NCBI RefSeq assembly: GCF_011745365.1
Contig: NW_024468913.1
Coordinates: forward strand, 806,001 to 870,000
Reading direction: 5' to 3'
DNA from: Cryphonectria parasitica EP155
Taxonomy: Eukaryota; Ascomycota; Sordariomycetes; Diaporthales; Cryphonectriaceae
DNA: 64,000 bases
Position numbers and translations under genes: made by a program. Positions 11,753-24,048 of this stretch are shown here, piece after piece. The notes beneath the pieces were generated by a model. It made no database searches and was not told where the DNA came from. It saw only the letters and a list, made by a program, of their open reading frames with translations. Within the stretch, counting starts at the first letter, position 1. Each line of letters begins with the position of its first letter.

Positions 11753-14700
11753 ATGGCTGGATTCGACCCCAATGCCTCTTCCATTACTGTCGCAGGTTCG
11801 TCTTGTCCTTCTACCGCCGTCTTGATTTGAGAGAAGCAACATTTGTATCTGCCCTCCCTGAGGAGATCATGCCCATGCTGACATTCTACAGTTCGAGTCC
11901 GTCCTTTCACTATCAGAGAAGCTGCACAACTGTATGCATCAGCCTCGCCCCTTCGACTACGTCCACGTCGCTCTGGCGCGGAACTACAAACATAAACACT
12001 GACGCCCATGGCAGGGTCAAGAACGAAGATGGCACATTGTTCCTGGGCGATGGCTCTTTGGCAGCCGCCCCGACACCGAAATTAAACCAGCGTGGTATCC
12101 GAAATATCATCAAAGTGGTGGATGATCGTTGCTTGTGAGTATTGTGCCCGACACGGGACCACCCTACGCAACCCTTCACCCCCAGTTGTCTAACGAGAAC
12201 ACACTCATTGCAGAGTATTCGATCCTCCCGAAGACAACCCCGTCCAGAAGTTCTCCAGATCTGTCGTGCCCGTCGTTGGGAAGAAGGTCAAGGATCAGGT
12301 CTTTGCATTCGATCGCATCTTTGACGAGAACGCAAACCAGACCGAAGTATACGAAGCCACCACAAAGACCCTACTGGATAGCGTACTGGACGGGTACAAT
12401 GCCACGGTCTTCGCCTACGGTGCCACGGGATGCGGCAAGACGCACACGATTACTGGTACCTCTCAACAGCCCGGCATCATATTTCTCACCATGCAAGAAC
12501 TGTTCGAGAAGATTGCCGATCGGAACGAGGAGAAGCAGACCGAGGTGACCTTGTCATACCTCGAGATCTACAACGAGACTATCCGAGATCTGCTGGTGCC
12601 AGGCGGCAGCAAACAGGGCCTGATGCTCCGTGAGGACTCCAACCAGGCTGTGACGGTGGCCGGCCTAACTAGCCATCATCCCAAGGACGTCCAAGAAGTC
12701 ATGGACATGATCGTCCAGGGCAACGCCTACCGAACAGTCTCTCCAACTGCAGCCAACGCGACATCATCGAGGTCACATGCCGTGCTCCAGATCAACGTGG
12801 CACAGAAGGACCGCAACGCCGCAGTCAACGAGCCACACACGATGGCAACCCTCAGCATCATCGATCTTGCCGGTAGCGAGCGCGCCAGTGCGACCTTGAA
12901 CCGGGGCGAGAGGCTGCTCGAGGGCGCAAACATCAACAAGTCCCTGCTCGCCCTCGGCAGTTGTATCAACGCCCTGTGTGATGCACGCCGGAAGAACCAC
13001 GTGCCATACCGAAACAGCAAGCTCACTAGACTGCTCAAGTTCTCCCTGGGTGGGAACTGCAGGACCGTCATGATCGTCTGTGTCAGCCCGTCGAGCGAGC
13101 ACTTTGACGAGACACAAAACACCCTGCGATATGCGAACCGCGCCAAGAACATCCAGACCAAGGTGACCCGGAACGTGTTTAATGTTAACCGCCACGTCAA
13201 GGACTTTCTGGTCAAGATTGATGAGCAGATGGCGCTCATCAACCAGCTCAAGGCCCAGCAGAAGGAGGCCGAGGGCATCTTTTTCGCCAAGTTCAAGAAG
13301 AACATCGAGAAGAGGCAGCAGGCTTCTCGGGAGGGAATCCAGCGCATTCGGGCGGCCTACGATAACGCATCGGCTGATAGGCAGGACAAGATCAACACCA
13401 TGAAGAAGCTGAAGCTTTTTGAGCGGAGGATCGGCATGCTGTCTGCATGGATCGCCGCCTTCGACACTGTCTGTGACGCGCGGGAGGACGAAAAGATGCC
13501 ACCAAACCTGGCAGCCATGCGCAAAACAGCACAAGGCATCCTGGTGGAGCTCGAATCCAGCCGGCATCACATCCACCAGAAGCTGGGACGTTCCAACTGG
13601 GAGCGGGCGCTTGACTCAGCCCTGCAACATAGCATCCTACAGCTCCCATCTGGGGATGGTATCGCAGATTGTGGCGAGGCTGCCTCGCTCAGCCGTGAGG
13701 CAGACGCCCTGAAGGCGCAGTTCACGCGTGAAGCAAACCAGCAGATCCTCGAACAGGAGAAAGGAGCGGACGCGGCTATCATCCAGGCTCTCCTGAGCGC
13801 CCAGTTCCAGATGATCTCTTCCATGGCTGATCTGATGGCCCTCGACGAGGAGGACGCGGTCGCACAGGCAAAGGATATTATCAAGCGCCTGCTTGAGACG
13901 GGCTACTCGGCAGCATCTCATGTCATCAAGCCGGACGGCTCCATGATGCCAGCTGAGATGTTTCCGCCCTCCAAGCGGGGGACGCCCAAGAGAAAGAAAG
14001 GCTCCAGCATCCACGTCAAGGCGATCCCAGCGCCGTCTTTCGTGGCTGCGCCGCCCACGCCCACCCGTGAACATGCTCCATCTCCCCTCAAATCTCCCCG
14101 ACGCAGAAGGGTCGTCAACACTAGGAAGAGCGTCTCGTTCAGTCCCGCCAAGAAGAGGTTGACCCCGAAACGGATTGTCCGCTGGCGGGACGATGAGACG
14201 GAGGACGGAACCCTCGCGGACTATGACAAGACACCAAAGAAGTTTGATCCTAGCCCTAGCCCTCAACATGCTGGTGCTGGTACTGCTGCTGCTGCTGCTG
14301 CATCGCCAGATACATCCATCCTCCCTCGACCGACGGTTCCTTCGTACCTCCCTAACAATGACGATGCGGCCTCAGACGCAAGCCCCTCACTCGTACTACC
14401 GGAGACCTCTAGCATCCCGACATCGAAGCCCAGCAGATTTCAGGCCGGATTCCTGTCCAAGTCGCGATCACCGCAGGGGGGTTCGTCACCACTCGCAGGG
14501 CCTCCATCGATGCGGTTGAATATCGGAACAGCAGCGGCGGCGGCAGCAGCAGCAGGCAAGGACGGCAGGGGTTCTTCTCCACTGCGATCCCTTGATGTGG
14601 ACAGAACGGGTAACAACCTCTCTCCGCCATCCTCTGGATCCTTGCGGTCAAGTCCGAAGCCACCTAGACTCACTCCGTTGGATGAAAACAGCCCTCCTCC

Positions 14701-15262
14701 CGCAGCGAACGCCAACGCCTCCCTCTCGCCTTCCGCTTCGAATAGTGACTCCGAACCGACCGCGACGATTGACGCGACAAAGCTCCGAACCGCTCTTCAC
14801 CTCGCCAAGAGAAGAGACCGTCTATCCAGCATGGGGAGCACGGCGAGCTCCAACGCGAAGCGTATCTCTAGTGTCGGCACCACGGGTGGCATCGATCGCC
14901 GCCGTTCCCTCCACCGGGTCTCCTCCTCGTACTCCGGTCCACTTGCCTCGTCCACCAACGGAATCTCCCGACAGCGACGACGAAGTGGGTCTACCGAGCA
15001 GGCAGCTGGACGACACAAAAACCCCCCTATGTCGTGTTCTCCTCCGGGAGGAGCTCGCGCCTTCACCGCTGGCCAGGCCAGGCGCATGAACATGGGTGGA
15101 AGCATGAAGCTCGACGGTATGGTCAGCCCGAGGACACTCGCAGACAAGGCAACGCCGTCCCGAAGCGGCATCGATGTGAAGGCTAGAAGAATCACCATCG
15201 GAGGCGCCGCCGCCGGCGGGATGCCTGCACCTGGGAAGCGATCGAGCGTAGTATGGCGATAG
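11753..15262 (+). CDS. Kinesin-8 motor protein (Kip3/KipB type)
   Basis: Exons are 11753-11795, 11892-11931, 12015-12134 and 12214-15262, giving 1083 aa. The motor domain is N-terminal: VAVRVRPF near residue 13, P-loop GATGCGKT at 137-144, switch I NATSSRSH near 249 and switch II DLAGSE near 285. The kinesin-8 signature is the long loop between beta1 and beta2 (LFLGDGSL ... KLNQRGIRN), together with the FDPPEDNPVQKFSRSVVP segment. A neck and coiled coil follow, then a long Ser/Pro/Arg-rich tail with alanine runs. Kinesin-8 motors walk to microtubule plus ends and shorten them, controlling spindle length and nuclear position. The first three exons are tiny, and the start of the motor can only be read by splicing. 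The ATG at 11753 gives the conserved SSITVAVRVRP start. Confidence 0.93.
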
Positions 15263-15380
15263 GATCAAGACCGCCGCAGAGCTTACCCTTCACTGTCGCC
15301 AAGGAAGTTGTCCCCCGAGAGGATGACAATGTAACAACATCTTTGGAGGGAAGGATGATGCTGCTAGAAAAGAGGGGATT

Positions 15381-15395
15381 GGGGGGGGGGGGGGG
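15381..15395. repeat. Poly-G homopolymer run (G15)
   Basis: Fifteen consecutive G, one of several long G/C runs in noncoding parts of the window. Confidence 0.9.
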
Positions 15396-16420
15396 CGGGG
15401 GACTCAACACCAGGTATTCAATCACGGACATCTTTTCCCATGGATGTGGGACCCTCGAGAAAGAGACAAAAAGGAGGCTATATTTGCATCTATATCGGTG
15501 TCGGATGGTGTGTTTTTTTTTGCTGGGCTTGACCTGCTATTTGCCAGCAAGCCGCCCAATGCGGGTTGTAACTACGACTGTATTCGTATGGGTTGGAAAA
15601 TCGGAGTTTGACATAGTGACGAATGATTTCAATGGTCCACAGTTTCTGTCCACGATCACTAGTTGGAAGCAGCAGTCTTGGAGCAGTTCAAGTGGGGCCG
15701 CAACGGACCCATTGTTGTTGTATAACGGCTTGCATAGGTTACGCCATGAACCGGATTGAGGAGGTCTGGGGAAGAAGCACCTTTGCGTGCTACATACAAA
15801 GAGGCAAGAAAAACAATGCGTCCGGTTGTCGGATACATGGCCAATTCAGGACAATATCAGAATCTGATTATGCAAATCATTCACATGGTTTGTCTGCGCG
15901 ATGTGTCTGCCAGAAATTTGAACAATACAGATGTGACAGGACACGACGGGGATCACCTCGTCATCAGGAAACGGAGAACTGAAAACACGCAATCGCATGT
16001 GGATTTGACGTCGCAGAACTGAACCCCGATAGCCTAGAGTCAAGCCTCTAGAGCGAAACTAATATGCTGGACAGGAAGCTGATAACTAAGTCCTCTTAGT
16101 AGATTAGACAAGACGAGGACAAGTTGAAAGCTCACGCCGAGAAACGGCCATGCGGGAACAAGCACGCCATCGGCAGATCGGATCTCGTCAATTCACACAC
16201 GACTATTCTCCAAGCACTGCCGTATAGGTTTTTTGGCCTAGACAACGCCCAAACTGCACGGTGGTATCCGGCAGCATGGTACGAAGCATGGCAAAGTCAC
16301 GTCATGACCTTCTGAGGCGTGCTCGGGTCCCATAACTTTTTGACCCCTGGCAGGAAGAAGAAGAAAAAGAAACGGGGGGGGGCCCCGCATACTGGTGAGA
16401 AAATGGTGTTGAGGCAATAG

Positions 16421-16429
16421 ATATATAAG
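16421..16429 (+). promoter_or_regulatory. TATA box candidate of the TauD-type gene
   Basis: ATATATAAG about 185 bp upstream of the start codon at 16610, followed by a CT-rich stretch (about 16445-16472) of the kind often found at fungal transcription starts. Confidence 0.4.
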
Positions 16430-16609
16430 AACTCCGTGATCGCCCTTTGCCTTTCTCTTTTCTTCTCTTTCCTGAAGCGTAGAGGAGGGATAATCTAGAC
16501 ATCAATCGACGACAGCCAACAGACTGATCATCGGTATCACTCTAGGCCATAACATCATCATCGATCTCTACACACAACTCAAGAGAGACAGAACAAAGAA
16601 TACAGTACC

Positions 16610-17990
16610 ATGGCACCAGGAGCCCTGATCGACGAGGCAAACAGCCCTGCCTCGCTGCGAACCAAGAACCACAATGCGCCCAAGGACATCTTCCCAGATG
16701 GTATCCGGACCTCGGGCCAGCACCCTCCTGTCTATGATGACCTGAAGCCGTTCTCTGAGTTCCCAGAGCACATCTCAGGTCCGACTGTGTGGGTCAAGGA
16801 AGATTACGAGAACAACCCAGAGAAATGGGTGCACCCTTTTACGGACGAAGAGGTTCAGGAGCTCAGTGACACCGCAGACCGCTTCATTGAGTCCGGCACG
16901 CCTCTGACGGGTATCTCCAAGGTACTTACTACTACCTGATGTAACCTTCTTCTCCTTGTTTTGTCAGAACTGACAAGTCTCCCCCCCGCCCTTTGGTAGG
17001 ACAACTTCCCCCTGCCCAAGCTTGGCAAGGTGCTGCAGACCCTCCGCGAAGACCTCCTCAACGGCAAGGGCTTCATCCTCTTCAAGCGCTTCCCGGCGCA
17101 GCAGTGGGGTCCGCACAAGAACGCGGTCGCCTACATGGGGCTGGGCACCTACCTGGGCTACTTCATCAGCCAGAACGGCCGCGGCCACGTGCTGGGCCAC
17201 GTCAAGGACGTCGGCGACGACCCCAAGCAGATCGACCGGGTGCGCATCTACCGCACGACGGCGCGGCAGTTCTTCCACGCCGACCCGGGCGACATCGTGG
17301 GCCTGCTGTGCTGCCACCGCGCGCAGGAGGGCGGCGAGAGCGACATTGTGAGCGTGCACCACGTCTGGAACACGCTGCGCCGCGAGGCCCCCGAGGTCGC
17401 GGAGCTGCTGACCAAGCCCGTCTGGTACTTTGACCGCAAGGGCGAGGTCAGCGAGGGCGAGGAGGAGTGGATCCGCACCAGCGTCTTCTTCCTCGAGCCC
17501 CGTGGCAAGGGCCGTGTGTACTGCAAGTGGGACCCGTACTTTGTCAAGTCGCTCACCCGCTTCAGCGACAAGGGCGTCATCCCGCCCCTGAGCGCCGAGC
17601 AGGTCCATGCCCTGACCGTGCTTGAGGAGACGTGCCAGAGGCTGGCGCTGCATATGGTCCTGGAGGTCGGCGATATCCAGTTCCTGAGCGATGCGCATGT
17701 CCTGCATGCTAGGACTGCTTACAAGGGTATGTGGTGTCTATTTTCTCTTTTTACCTTGAGTTTTGTTTTCAAGAAGAGTGGGTATAGCTGACATGAGATG
17801 TGTGTGTGTGTGTGTGTGAGAAACAGACTTCCCGCCACCAGAGCCTCGTCGCCATCTTCTGCGCTTGTGGCTGGCTACTCCCGAGTCTGAGGGTGGTTGG
17901 GCGCTGCCGTTCCATGACAGTGATGAGAAGAAGCGTGGTGGAATTCAGGTGAACAACAAGCCCCCAATATGCCCCCTGGATGCCGAGTAA
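16610..17990 (+). CDS. TauD/TfdA-type Fe(II)/2-oxoglutarate dioxygenase
   Basis: Exons are 16610-16921, 17000-17726 and 17827-17990, giving 400 aa. The jelly-roll dioxygenase domain begins near residue 105. The iron-binding pair H197-A-D199 sits in FFHADPGD, and the distal histidine is probably H340 in VLHARTAY. Basic residues in RRHLLRLWL shortly after are placed to bind 2-oxoglutarate. The sequence LNGKGFILFKRFP and the late EGGWALPF segment are typical of the fungal TauD/clavaminate-synthase-like group. There is no signal peptide. These enzymes hydroxylate small molecules such as sulfonates or secondary metabolites, and the substrate cannot be told here. No biosynthetic cluster surrounds it. 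A TATA element and pyrimidine tract upstream suggest a strong regulated promoter. Confidence 0.87.
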
Positions 17991-18941
17991 GCGTTGGCAA
18001 AAATATCAAGATTTATGTCTGGGGCCGTCGAGGGGGAAAGATGGCAGGACAATGTATGAGGCAGTGAATGAAGCACCCACGGAATGGAATTCTACTGCTG
18101 AAGATTGGCAAGTAGCGACAGGAAGATACCAAAAAAAGAATTACTGCAAGAAGAAACTGTGCTTGATGATCTTGCCTAGCCCTAATTGACCTGTGACCAT
18201 CCATCCCTTGGCAAAACTATGTCGCTTGATGCTTGCTGTGCGCCTCTATAAGGTCGTTATAACAGCCTCTACACATATGTACCGAAAGACAGCCTTCAAT
18301 TCTGAGGCCAACATATACACATGCAGGCAGGCGGTCAAGATCAAATTCGAGGTCCTACCTTGAAGACTATCTTAACATTCATCTGGTACAGGCCTCTATT
18401 CTCCGCCTAATTACGGTGTCCTCTGTGTAGATCATATATTTCCGGCCGGCACTGCGAATGGTCATCCTTCTAGTCCTTGCATACTTCTTTCCAGTCTTGC
18501 TTCGCATTAGTCTCAGACAAGGTGCAGGAAACACGGGAGCACGCATGCTCCTCCTGCCTGAATTGCAAGCAAAACAAGGATTTTGTACCGAACCATCGGT
18601 GTCTTGCAACTGTGCCACTCAGGTCTTCTCAAGCCCCGGATGCCCATTCTCGCCCCCAAGGCCGCATCAGTGCGCCTCGCCCCCAAACACGGCACTCTAG
18701 AGGCTTTAGCTCGACCAAAACCAAGAGATCATCTTGCGCAGAGGATTTGTCGGTCGTTAATGAGTGGGGTCCAGATCATCAGGTGTGCCTATTAGCATGA
18801 TCCTATTGATTACATATCTTCCAGTCCAGTGCTCAGACGATCCTGTGCTCTGTTCGCGATACTTCTTCCAGTTCTGCTCGCTTCGCAAAACGTCATTCGC
18901 AGTCGGTTGCCTGCTCTCACCATCTCCTTGTCTTTTCGTTC
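17991..18941. other. Intergenic
   Basis: No supportable gene. Several short frames lack any recognisable domain. Confidence 0.45.
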
Positions 18942-20461
18942 ATGATGAGCTCGCACTTGGTGTTTCCCAGGGTGGACCTCTGCACAGTGCCCAGTGGAGC
19001 TCCTCCTGCTGGACAGACGAGCAACTTCAAAGACCCGCCAACATTGGCGCCACTCGTCATCTCCATTGCCACGATAACCATTGTGTGGGCTTGCATCTTT
19101 GTTATTGTGAGATTATGGGCGAACATAAAGAGATTGACATGGAGTGATGGTTCGTCATTCTGGACACACAATTATTCACGATAGAAGTGGTGGGTGGATA
19201 ACTGACAACTCAACGCACAGCACTCACTGCTCTGGCACTTTTTGCCGCCATCTTGGAGCTCGTACCACTCATGCTATGTGAGAGCCCGAGGTTCTTGATT
19301 CCCTGTTCAGGTCTACTACGCCAGTGGCTCCAATGGCTGACTGACGAACCCTGCAGCGCTTGAGCATGGATACTACCGTCATATTTGGGATCTGCCAGTC
19401 TGCTGGCTCACAGGTTCTTACATGCAGGTACGGAAATGCAATTGTCTTGCTATTTTCAGAAGACACATAGTGCTCAAGCTTGGCTCAGAATGACAGGTTC
19501 ACTGACAATTAAAATCAGTTAGTATTTGTGCTCGGAGTTTTATCTACCATTGGGCTCTGTCTAGCAAAGGCCGCGACCCTGCTGTTGTTCTACGAGCTCT
19601 TCCAAATCTCCAAAGCCATGCGCGTGGCGATCCAAATCGGCCTTACCCTGAATTTTATCTTGTACGCCACGCTGCTAGTCACCTCCTCCTATTATATGGT
19701 GCCCAGGAACGGGCAAACGTGGGACGATGTGGTGCAGAAGCAGACATCCTTTTCCGGGCCCCATGCGACAACAGAGTGTACCGTGGCCATAGCCGCCTTG
19801 GGAGTACTGCTGGACATGTACATCTTCATTTTGCCGTTGCCGGTGATCTCACGGCTGCATATGTCTTCAGGGCGCCGGATTCAAGTCATGCTTGTTTTCT
19901 TTACGGCTCTCTTGTAAGATCTCCCCCGAACCGCCCTCGCGAGCATATGACCTGCTAAACATATGACATAATAGCGGTGTCGTAGCAGGCGTGGTGTCCC
20001 TGGTCTACAGGATAAAAATAATCATTGCCAGCGACGAAACGTGGTACATAGGTGTTACCATGCTCTGTGTGTGAGTGTCACCTCAATCGTGAGCTTGAAT
20101 TGCTCGGTGAGGCCATCACAGATACTAACGCGCCTTGTAATTCGACAGACAAGTTGAACAAAACGTGGCCATCATCGTTTCGTCAGCACCAGGATTTGCC
20201 GCTTTCGCGCGCACGCATATCGCAGGATCGAGGCTGGTCACATATCTGCACTCTATATTGAGCAATCTTACGGGTAACGTGTCCCATGGCACGAGCCGAC
20301 GCTTGGTCGATGCCCGTGGCGACTCGACTTCATGGCGGTCGGGCAGTGAAAACCAGCACGGTCGCAAGAATAGCGAGAATTCAGAGGACAGCGAGATGAA
20401 AGGGGCATGGCTGATGACCAGCCAGAAAACTTGGGTGATGGTGAAGAGGTTTCAACATTAA
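18942..20461 (+). CDS. Fungal rhodopsin-domain (SAT4-like) seven-helix membrane protein
   Basis: Six exons (18942-19149, 19221-19277, 19357-19427, 19519-19913, 19975-20070, 20149-20461) give 379 aa. Seven hydrophobic segments can be read, starting with LVISIATITIVWACIFVIV. Family marks are the RLTWSDALTALA turn, YYRHIWDLP before helix 3, LCLAKAATLLLFYELF, CTVAIAALGVLLDMYIFILP and the VEQNVAIIVSSAPGF segment near helix 7. The C-terminal tail is hydrophilic and Ser/Arg-rich (about 90 residues). Members of this large fungal family include PTH11-like receptors, but ligand and role are unknown for most. No CFEM domain is present. It lies downstream of the TauD-type gene on the same strand, with no evidence of a functional link. 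A second ATG at 18945 directly follows the first. Confidence 0.85.
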
Positions 20462-20754
20462 AACAAGCTCGCCCGGTCTAACAACGAGCGAGCTGCAAAT
20501 TACATTATTGAGCTATTTGGTTGTTAATGTACAATTGGTTTTCTTTGTCCTCAAGGTCTGTTCAAGAATTGCATTCCCCTTCGATTCTCGCATCCAGGCT
20601 CCCGCATTTGCGCACCTGAAATTCCAAGCAGTCGAAAGTCCAAGGTTTGCCGTTCTGAAGGCCGTGAGAAAACCCAGTTTAAGTTGATGATACGAGCTGC
20701 GAGATGGGATAATTGCTCAAGCTAACAATCATCCCTTCCATGGGGCAAATGGAG

Positions 20755-21178
20755 TCATGCATATGGCGGTGGTGGTCGAAACTGATTGAAATCGAGCATT
20801 TCCGTTCTCTCCGGGGTGGCTGACCGGCTATGCATCCATTCAGGAGCCATTAAATCGCATCCTTTCAAGGTTTGGTGTTTCTATAAAGAATTACTCAGCA
20901 TCCCAACCTGGCGTGGACGCGTCATTATGACGGGACGTTTGGCCTTGAACTCACTCGCAGGACGGACCAAGTCGTGTATGCTAGGCCACAAGAGCACCGA
21001 TAGTTTCTCTCCAAATGCGTGCTCTTGTGCTTCTTCAAAGCCCCATTGTTTTTGAAACTCTGTGAGCACTGTTCACATATGTACCGGACAGGCTCCGATG
21101 TATACATTCTGAGCGTCGGATCATCCTGGAAAGTTGTGTAGTATCCAATGCTAGGCGGTATGCTCAGTGAAACGCTGC

Positions 21179-21209
<31 letters not shown>

Positions 21210-21632
21210 CGGGCTGCTTGCAACTTGTTGGAACTCGGGAGAACTGTTTGATCGTAAGATCCTGCTTGTGGAATGCGGAGGTGGCAACAAGCGAGTGCCC
21301 GGAACTCCGAGACTCTGCCGTCGCATCAACTCGGTCGTAGGTGACAACGACGAGAGATGCTGCCGTGTAATTACTTCTCGTTGTGCCTTTTGGGCATGCC
21401 GCAATCTTCCTCTCATCCATGGATCGGGTTCCGGCGCTGGAAGCACAACACGCGCCACCTCGTCTCGAATCGAAGGTATTGATGGTCGTGGGGCTGGAGG
21501 TGGAAGCGAGCCCAAGGGTTCAGGCAAGATGAAAGGTAAAGGGTGGGCTTGTGGTACGGGCAAAGACGTAGCATCCGAAGACGCATGATCCCGACTTCTG
21601 GATTCCATTTTGGATTCGGATGTTGATGACAT
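20755..21632 (-). CDS. Serine-rich C2H2 zinc-finger protein, function unknown
   Basis: Exon 1 is 21632-20955 and exon 2 is 20880-20755, giving 267 aa. The N-terminal 150 residues are Pro/Ser/Arg-rich and end in a run of serines encoded by an AGC-type triplet repeat (near 21176-21209). A classical C2H2 finger follows (C186, C189, H202, H206). A second, unusual finger has a C-x-C pair (C213, C215), H228 supplied by exon 2, and C234 as the last ligand. Without the intron (GTGAGT donor, TATAG acceptor) the second finger would be broken. This suggests a DNA-binding protein, but I recognise no specific regulator. It is convergent with the rhodopsin-domain gene, with 293 bp between their stop codons. 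Confidence 0.65.
21176..21209. repeat. CTG/CAG triplet repeat encoding poly-serine
   Basis: About eleven near-perfect GCT-type triplets on the plus strand, read as serine codons in the minus-strand C2H2 gene. Length is likely variable between strains. Confidence 0.7.
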
Positions 21633-23586
21633 TTGTTTTGATATTTCGGATTCTTTTGGATGATATTTGTCCTGTTTTTCTTGGTTTCCCTTCCTTCTCT
21701 TTTCTCCTCGGCAACTTCTGCGGCCGCGGTCTTTTCTGAAGTCCCGACACAGAAATCATTCGATACTTGCTATGCACAGGGCAAAAAAACGTCATGCAAG
21801 GAGGACGAAGACTAGCCCTGATTTGTGCCCAACACGTGGCTGTGTTCAGCATTTTTGATACCATGAAACCTTGTAGACATCTTGACATTTGAGTGGATCG
21901 GCTCTCTTCTGAGCCTCACCCGTACCCGTACCAGGCATGAATTCCTACCAACTCCTTTCACTCACCCATGTCTGCTTCTAGCCATAAGCAGTAACTTCAC
22001 CCATCCGTAGCCAAAGCCAGACCGTTGCAATTTCACATCCATACCACGTCGTACTCCCGGCATGTAGGCCCCTGGTCCGCGGTGGGGAGCGATCTTCATG
22101 GCCGTTCAGAAGAGGGTGTTTGCTTGGGGAATCCTGCAGTAATGCTTGCTCACATGAGCGCCGAACGACAAGGGGCAACACAAACCTTGTGGCAGCCGAG
22201 GGAACGATGAACGGGCCGTCTTATGCAGTGGTCCACCAACATGTTGAGGGGGGGGCCTGATGCGACCAGGCGCTTATCCGAACTGCACCAGGCTTCCCTC
22301 CCTCGGAAACAAAGTTGTTCTTTATCTCCAGGGAATTCGTTCTTCCAATTGGATGTTGTGAAGCTGGGGTCTCCAGATGGGCCGTGTCCCATTGTACGCA
22401 CGTAACCGCTTGTCTGCTACGAATATCCTCGGCCGGCTCTTCGTCTGCATCCGCCTTGCTTGCCAACGGACTCCGATCTGTTTCGGTCGCCTCCAGGCGC
22501 TGGTGCCGAGCCCCTTTTTGAACTTGGACCGGCGCATTCACTTCAAGCTTGAGACATCGGGGCAGAACCTCGAAGAAATAATTAAAACCAACCGGGGAAA
22601 CCGGGCCGACTCTCATTCAGGGTTTCATGAGTCAACTTCCATTCAATCGTATCGGCCGACGTGAAGGAAAAAGTCAAAGCCGAGGGAACTTGATGTGGCA
22701 CCATTTCCCGGAGTATCCCCCCTGTTTTCCTGCCGAGAATAACAACATACGGATTCATAACGCGTTTCTCATCCGGAGGAGACACCATATATCGGTTTCC
22801 CTTCCATGCTACCTAAAGTCGTTTCACGCTCTTGCACAGGACGGTATTTCCGTCCTTCTCCCTCGGCTGACCATTATCCTTGCCAAGGGTTCTGCCCTCA
22901 GAATTTTATTTCCTTGGTATCTCCACCAAGCAGTATATTGACCTCGTTGATCAGGGCGGCTGGGTACCCCTCCATCGTCCTCGGGAATCTTGACCGGCCG
23001 ATGTCGTGCTTGTCAGGAGTAAGAAGGATCGCGTCCAACAAAACAAGATCGGCATTGATGCTCCCTCTTCCTGGCAGTTTTTCACCCTCCTATTTCTTCA
23101 TCTTTTCTATTTAAGTTTGAATTTGAGTTTGCACTGCCAAATAAGTCATACAACATTGAGATCAGTCTAAACCCTTGCATTAGCGAAGAGTTCGAGAGAA
23201 TGACAGGGCTGCACATTCCATGGCCTGATGATGACGCCAAATGCGACATGACGTTATATTTTTCGATATGCTGATAACGACATGAGGTTAAAATGATTAT
23301 CCGTTACCCACAAGGCCTTCAATTATGTGACTGTACTATAGCATACTCTTGGACACACCAGACAACACATGCATTGATGCACTGAAGTATTTCACTATCG
23401 ATTTCCTCTGCTTGGCAAAAGTATGCGATCATAACCATGCTTGAATGTTCATCCATAGGGATGTCCGAGATGCCTGTCTCCCCCCCCCCCCCTTCCCCGG
23501 GACTATACCCAAGCCTCAAGCCCATTCCACTAAGCATCTTTCCAACTTAACTAAACACCTGTGCTCAAACACAGTTTGCGCTCATT
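21633..23586. other. Intergenic
   Basis: Almost 2 kb without a supportable gene. Overlapping short frames on both strands around 22220-22660 show no domain. A 13-base C run lies at 23480-23492. Confidence 0.45.
23480..23492. repeat. Poly-C homopolymer run (C13)
   Basis: Thirteen consecutive C downstream of the small membrane-protein gene. Confidence 0.9.
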
Positions 23587-24048
23587 CTACCCCTTCCGTT
23601 GCAAAATCTGCTCACCGAAGAAGATCACCACCACACATATAAGACCCCAAGGGACGACCAGACCCAGCCAGTCCCCGAGCAGGTATAGTACCTTCCAGAG
23701 CAACAGCCAGCCACACCCGGCAAAGCTCATCCGATAGCACACGTCCTGTGCTTGCTGCCCGGCCATGAGGTCCAGGATCTGGCTGCCGGTAAAGTAGAGG
23801 CTATAGAGAGCGTAGAGGCCCAACACGACGACGCACAGCTCCCGAAACGTCATCTGCGTAGGGTGCTGGATCATCCGCGAGACGCGGTACAGCTCGAAGC
23901 TGAAGAATCTTCTGCGTTGGTGGCGCACGATACGGCCATTTTGGATCGTCGCGCCTGATGAGGACATGTTCGCGTCGTGGTTGAGCCTGACGGGAGGTGA
24001 ACGTGGCAAACGAGGGTCTGCGCAGCCGTAGCAGCTGTTGCAAGACAT
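23587..24048 (-). CDS. Small membrane protein, unknown family
   Basis: A single-exon frame of 153 aa. The N-terminus is cysteine-rich (MSCNSCYGC) and followed by a basic patch (VRHQRRRFF). Three hydrophobic segments follow: near residues 70-92 (around VVVLGLYALYSLYF), 107-128 (around GWLLLWKVLYLLGDWLG) and 131-146 (around PWGLICVVVIFFG). The topology suggests a small integral membrane protein, possibly lipid-modified at the N-terminal cysteines. I do not recognise the family. Codons end mainly in C or G like neighbouring real genes, which supports coding, and the opposite strand gives no domain. It is isolated by about 2 kb and 1.5 kb of noncoding DNA on either side. Confidence 0.6.
   Translation of the reverse strand: MSCNSCYGCADPRLPRSPPVRLNHDANMSSSGATIQNGRIVRHQRRRFFSFELYRVSRMIQHPTQMTFRELCVVVLGLYALYSLYFTGSQILDLMAGQQAQDVCYRMSFAGCGWLLLWKVLYLLGDWLGLVVPWGLICVVVIFFGEQILQRKG

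Larger units (their letters stand above)
15263..16609. other. Intergenic with poly-G tract
   Basis: No gene recognised. A 15-base G run lies at 15381-15395 and a 9-base G run at 16374-16382. Confidence 0.5.

Noticed and set aside
16964..17707. Minus-strand open frame (247 codons) opposite the TauD-type gene
   Set aside because: Antisense shadow, strongly biased to Ala, Leu, Val and Asp by complement of C-ending codons.
22221..22616. Overlapping open frames on both strands around 22.2-22.7 kb
   Set aside because: No domain, no consistent splice sites and no coding composition.
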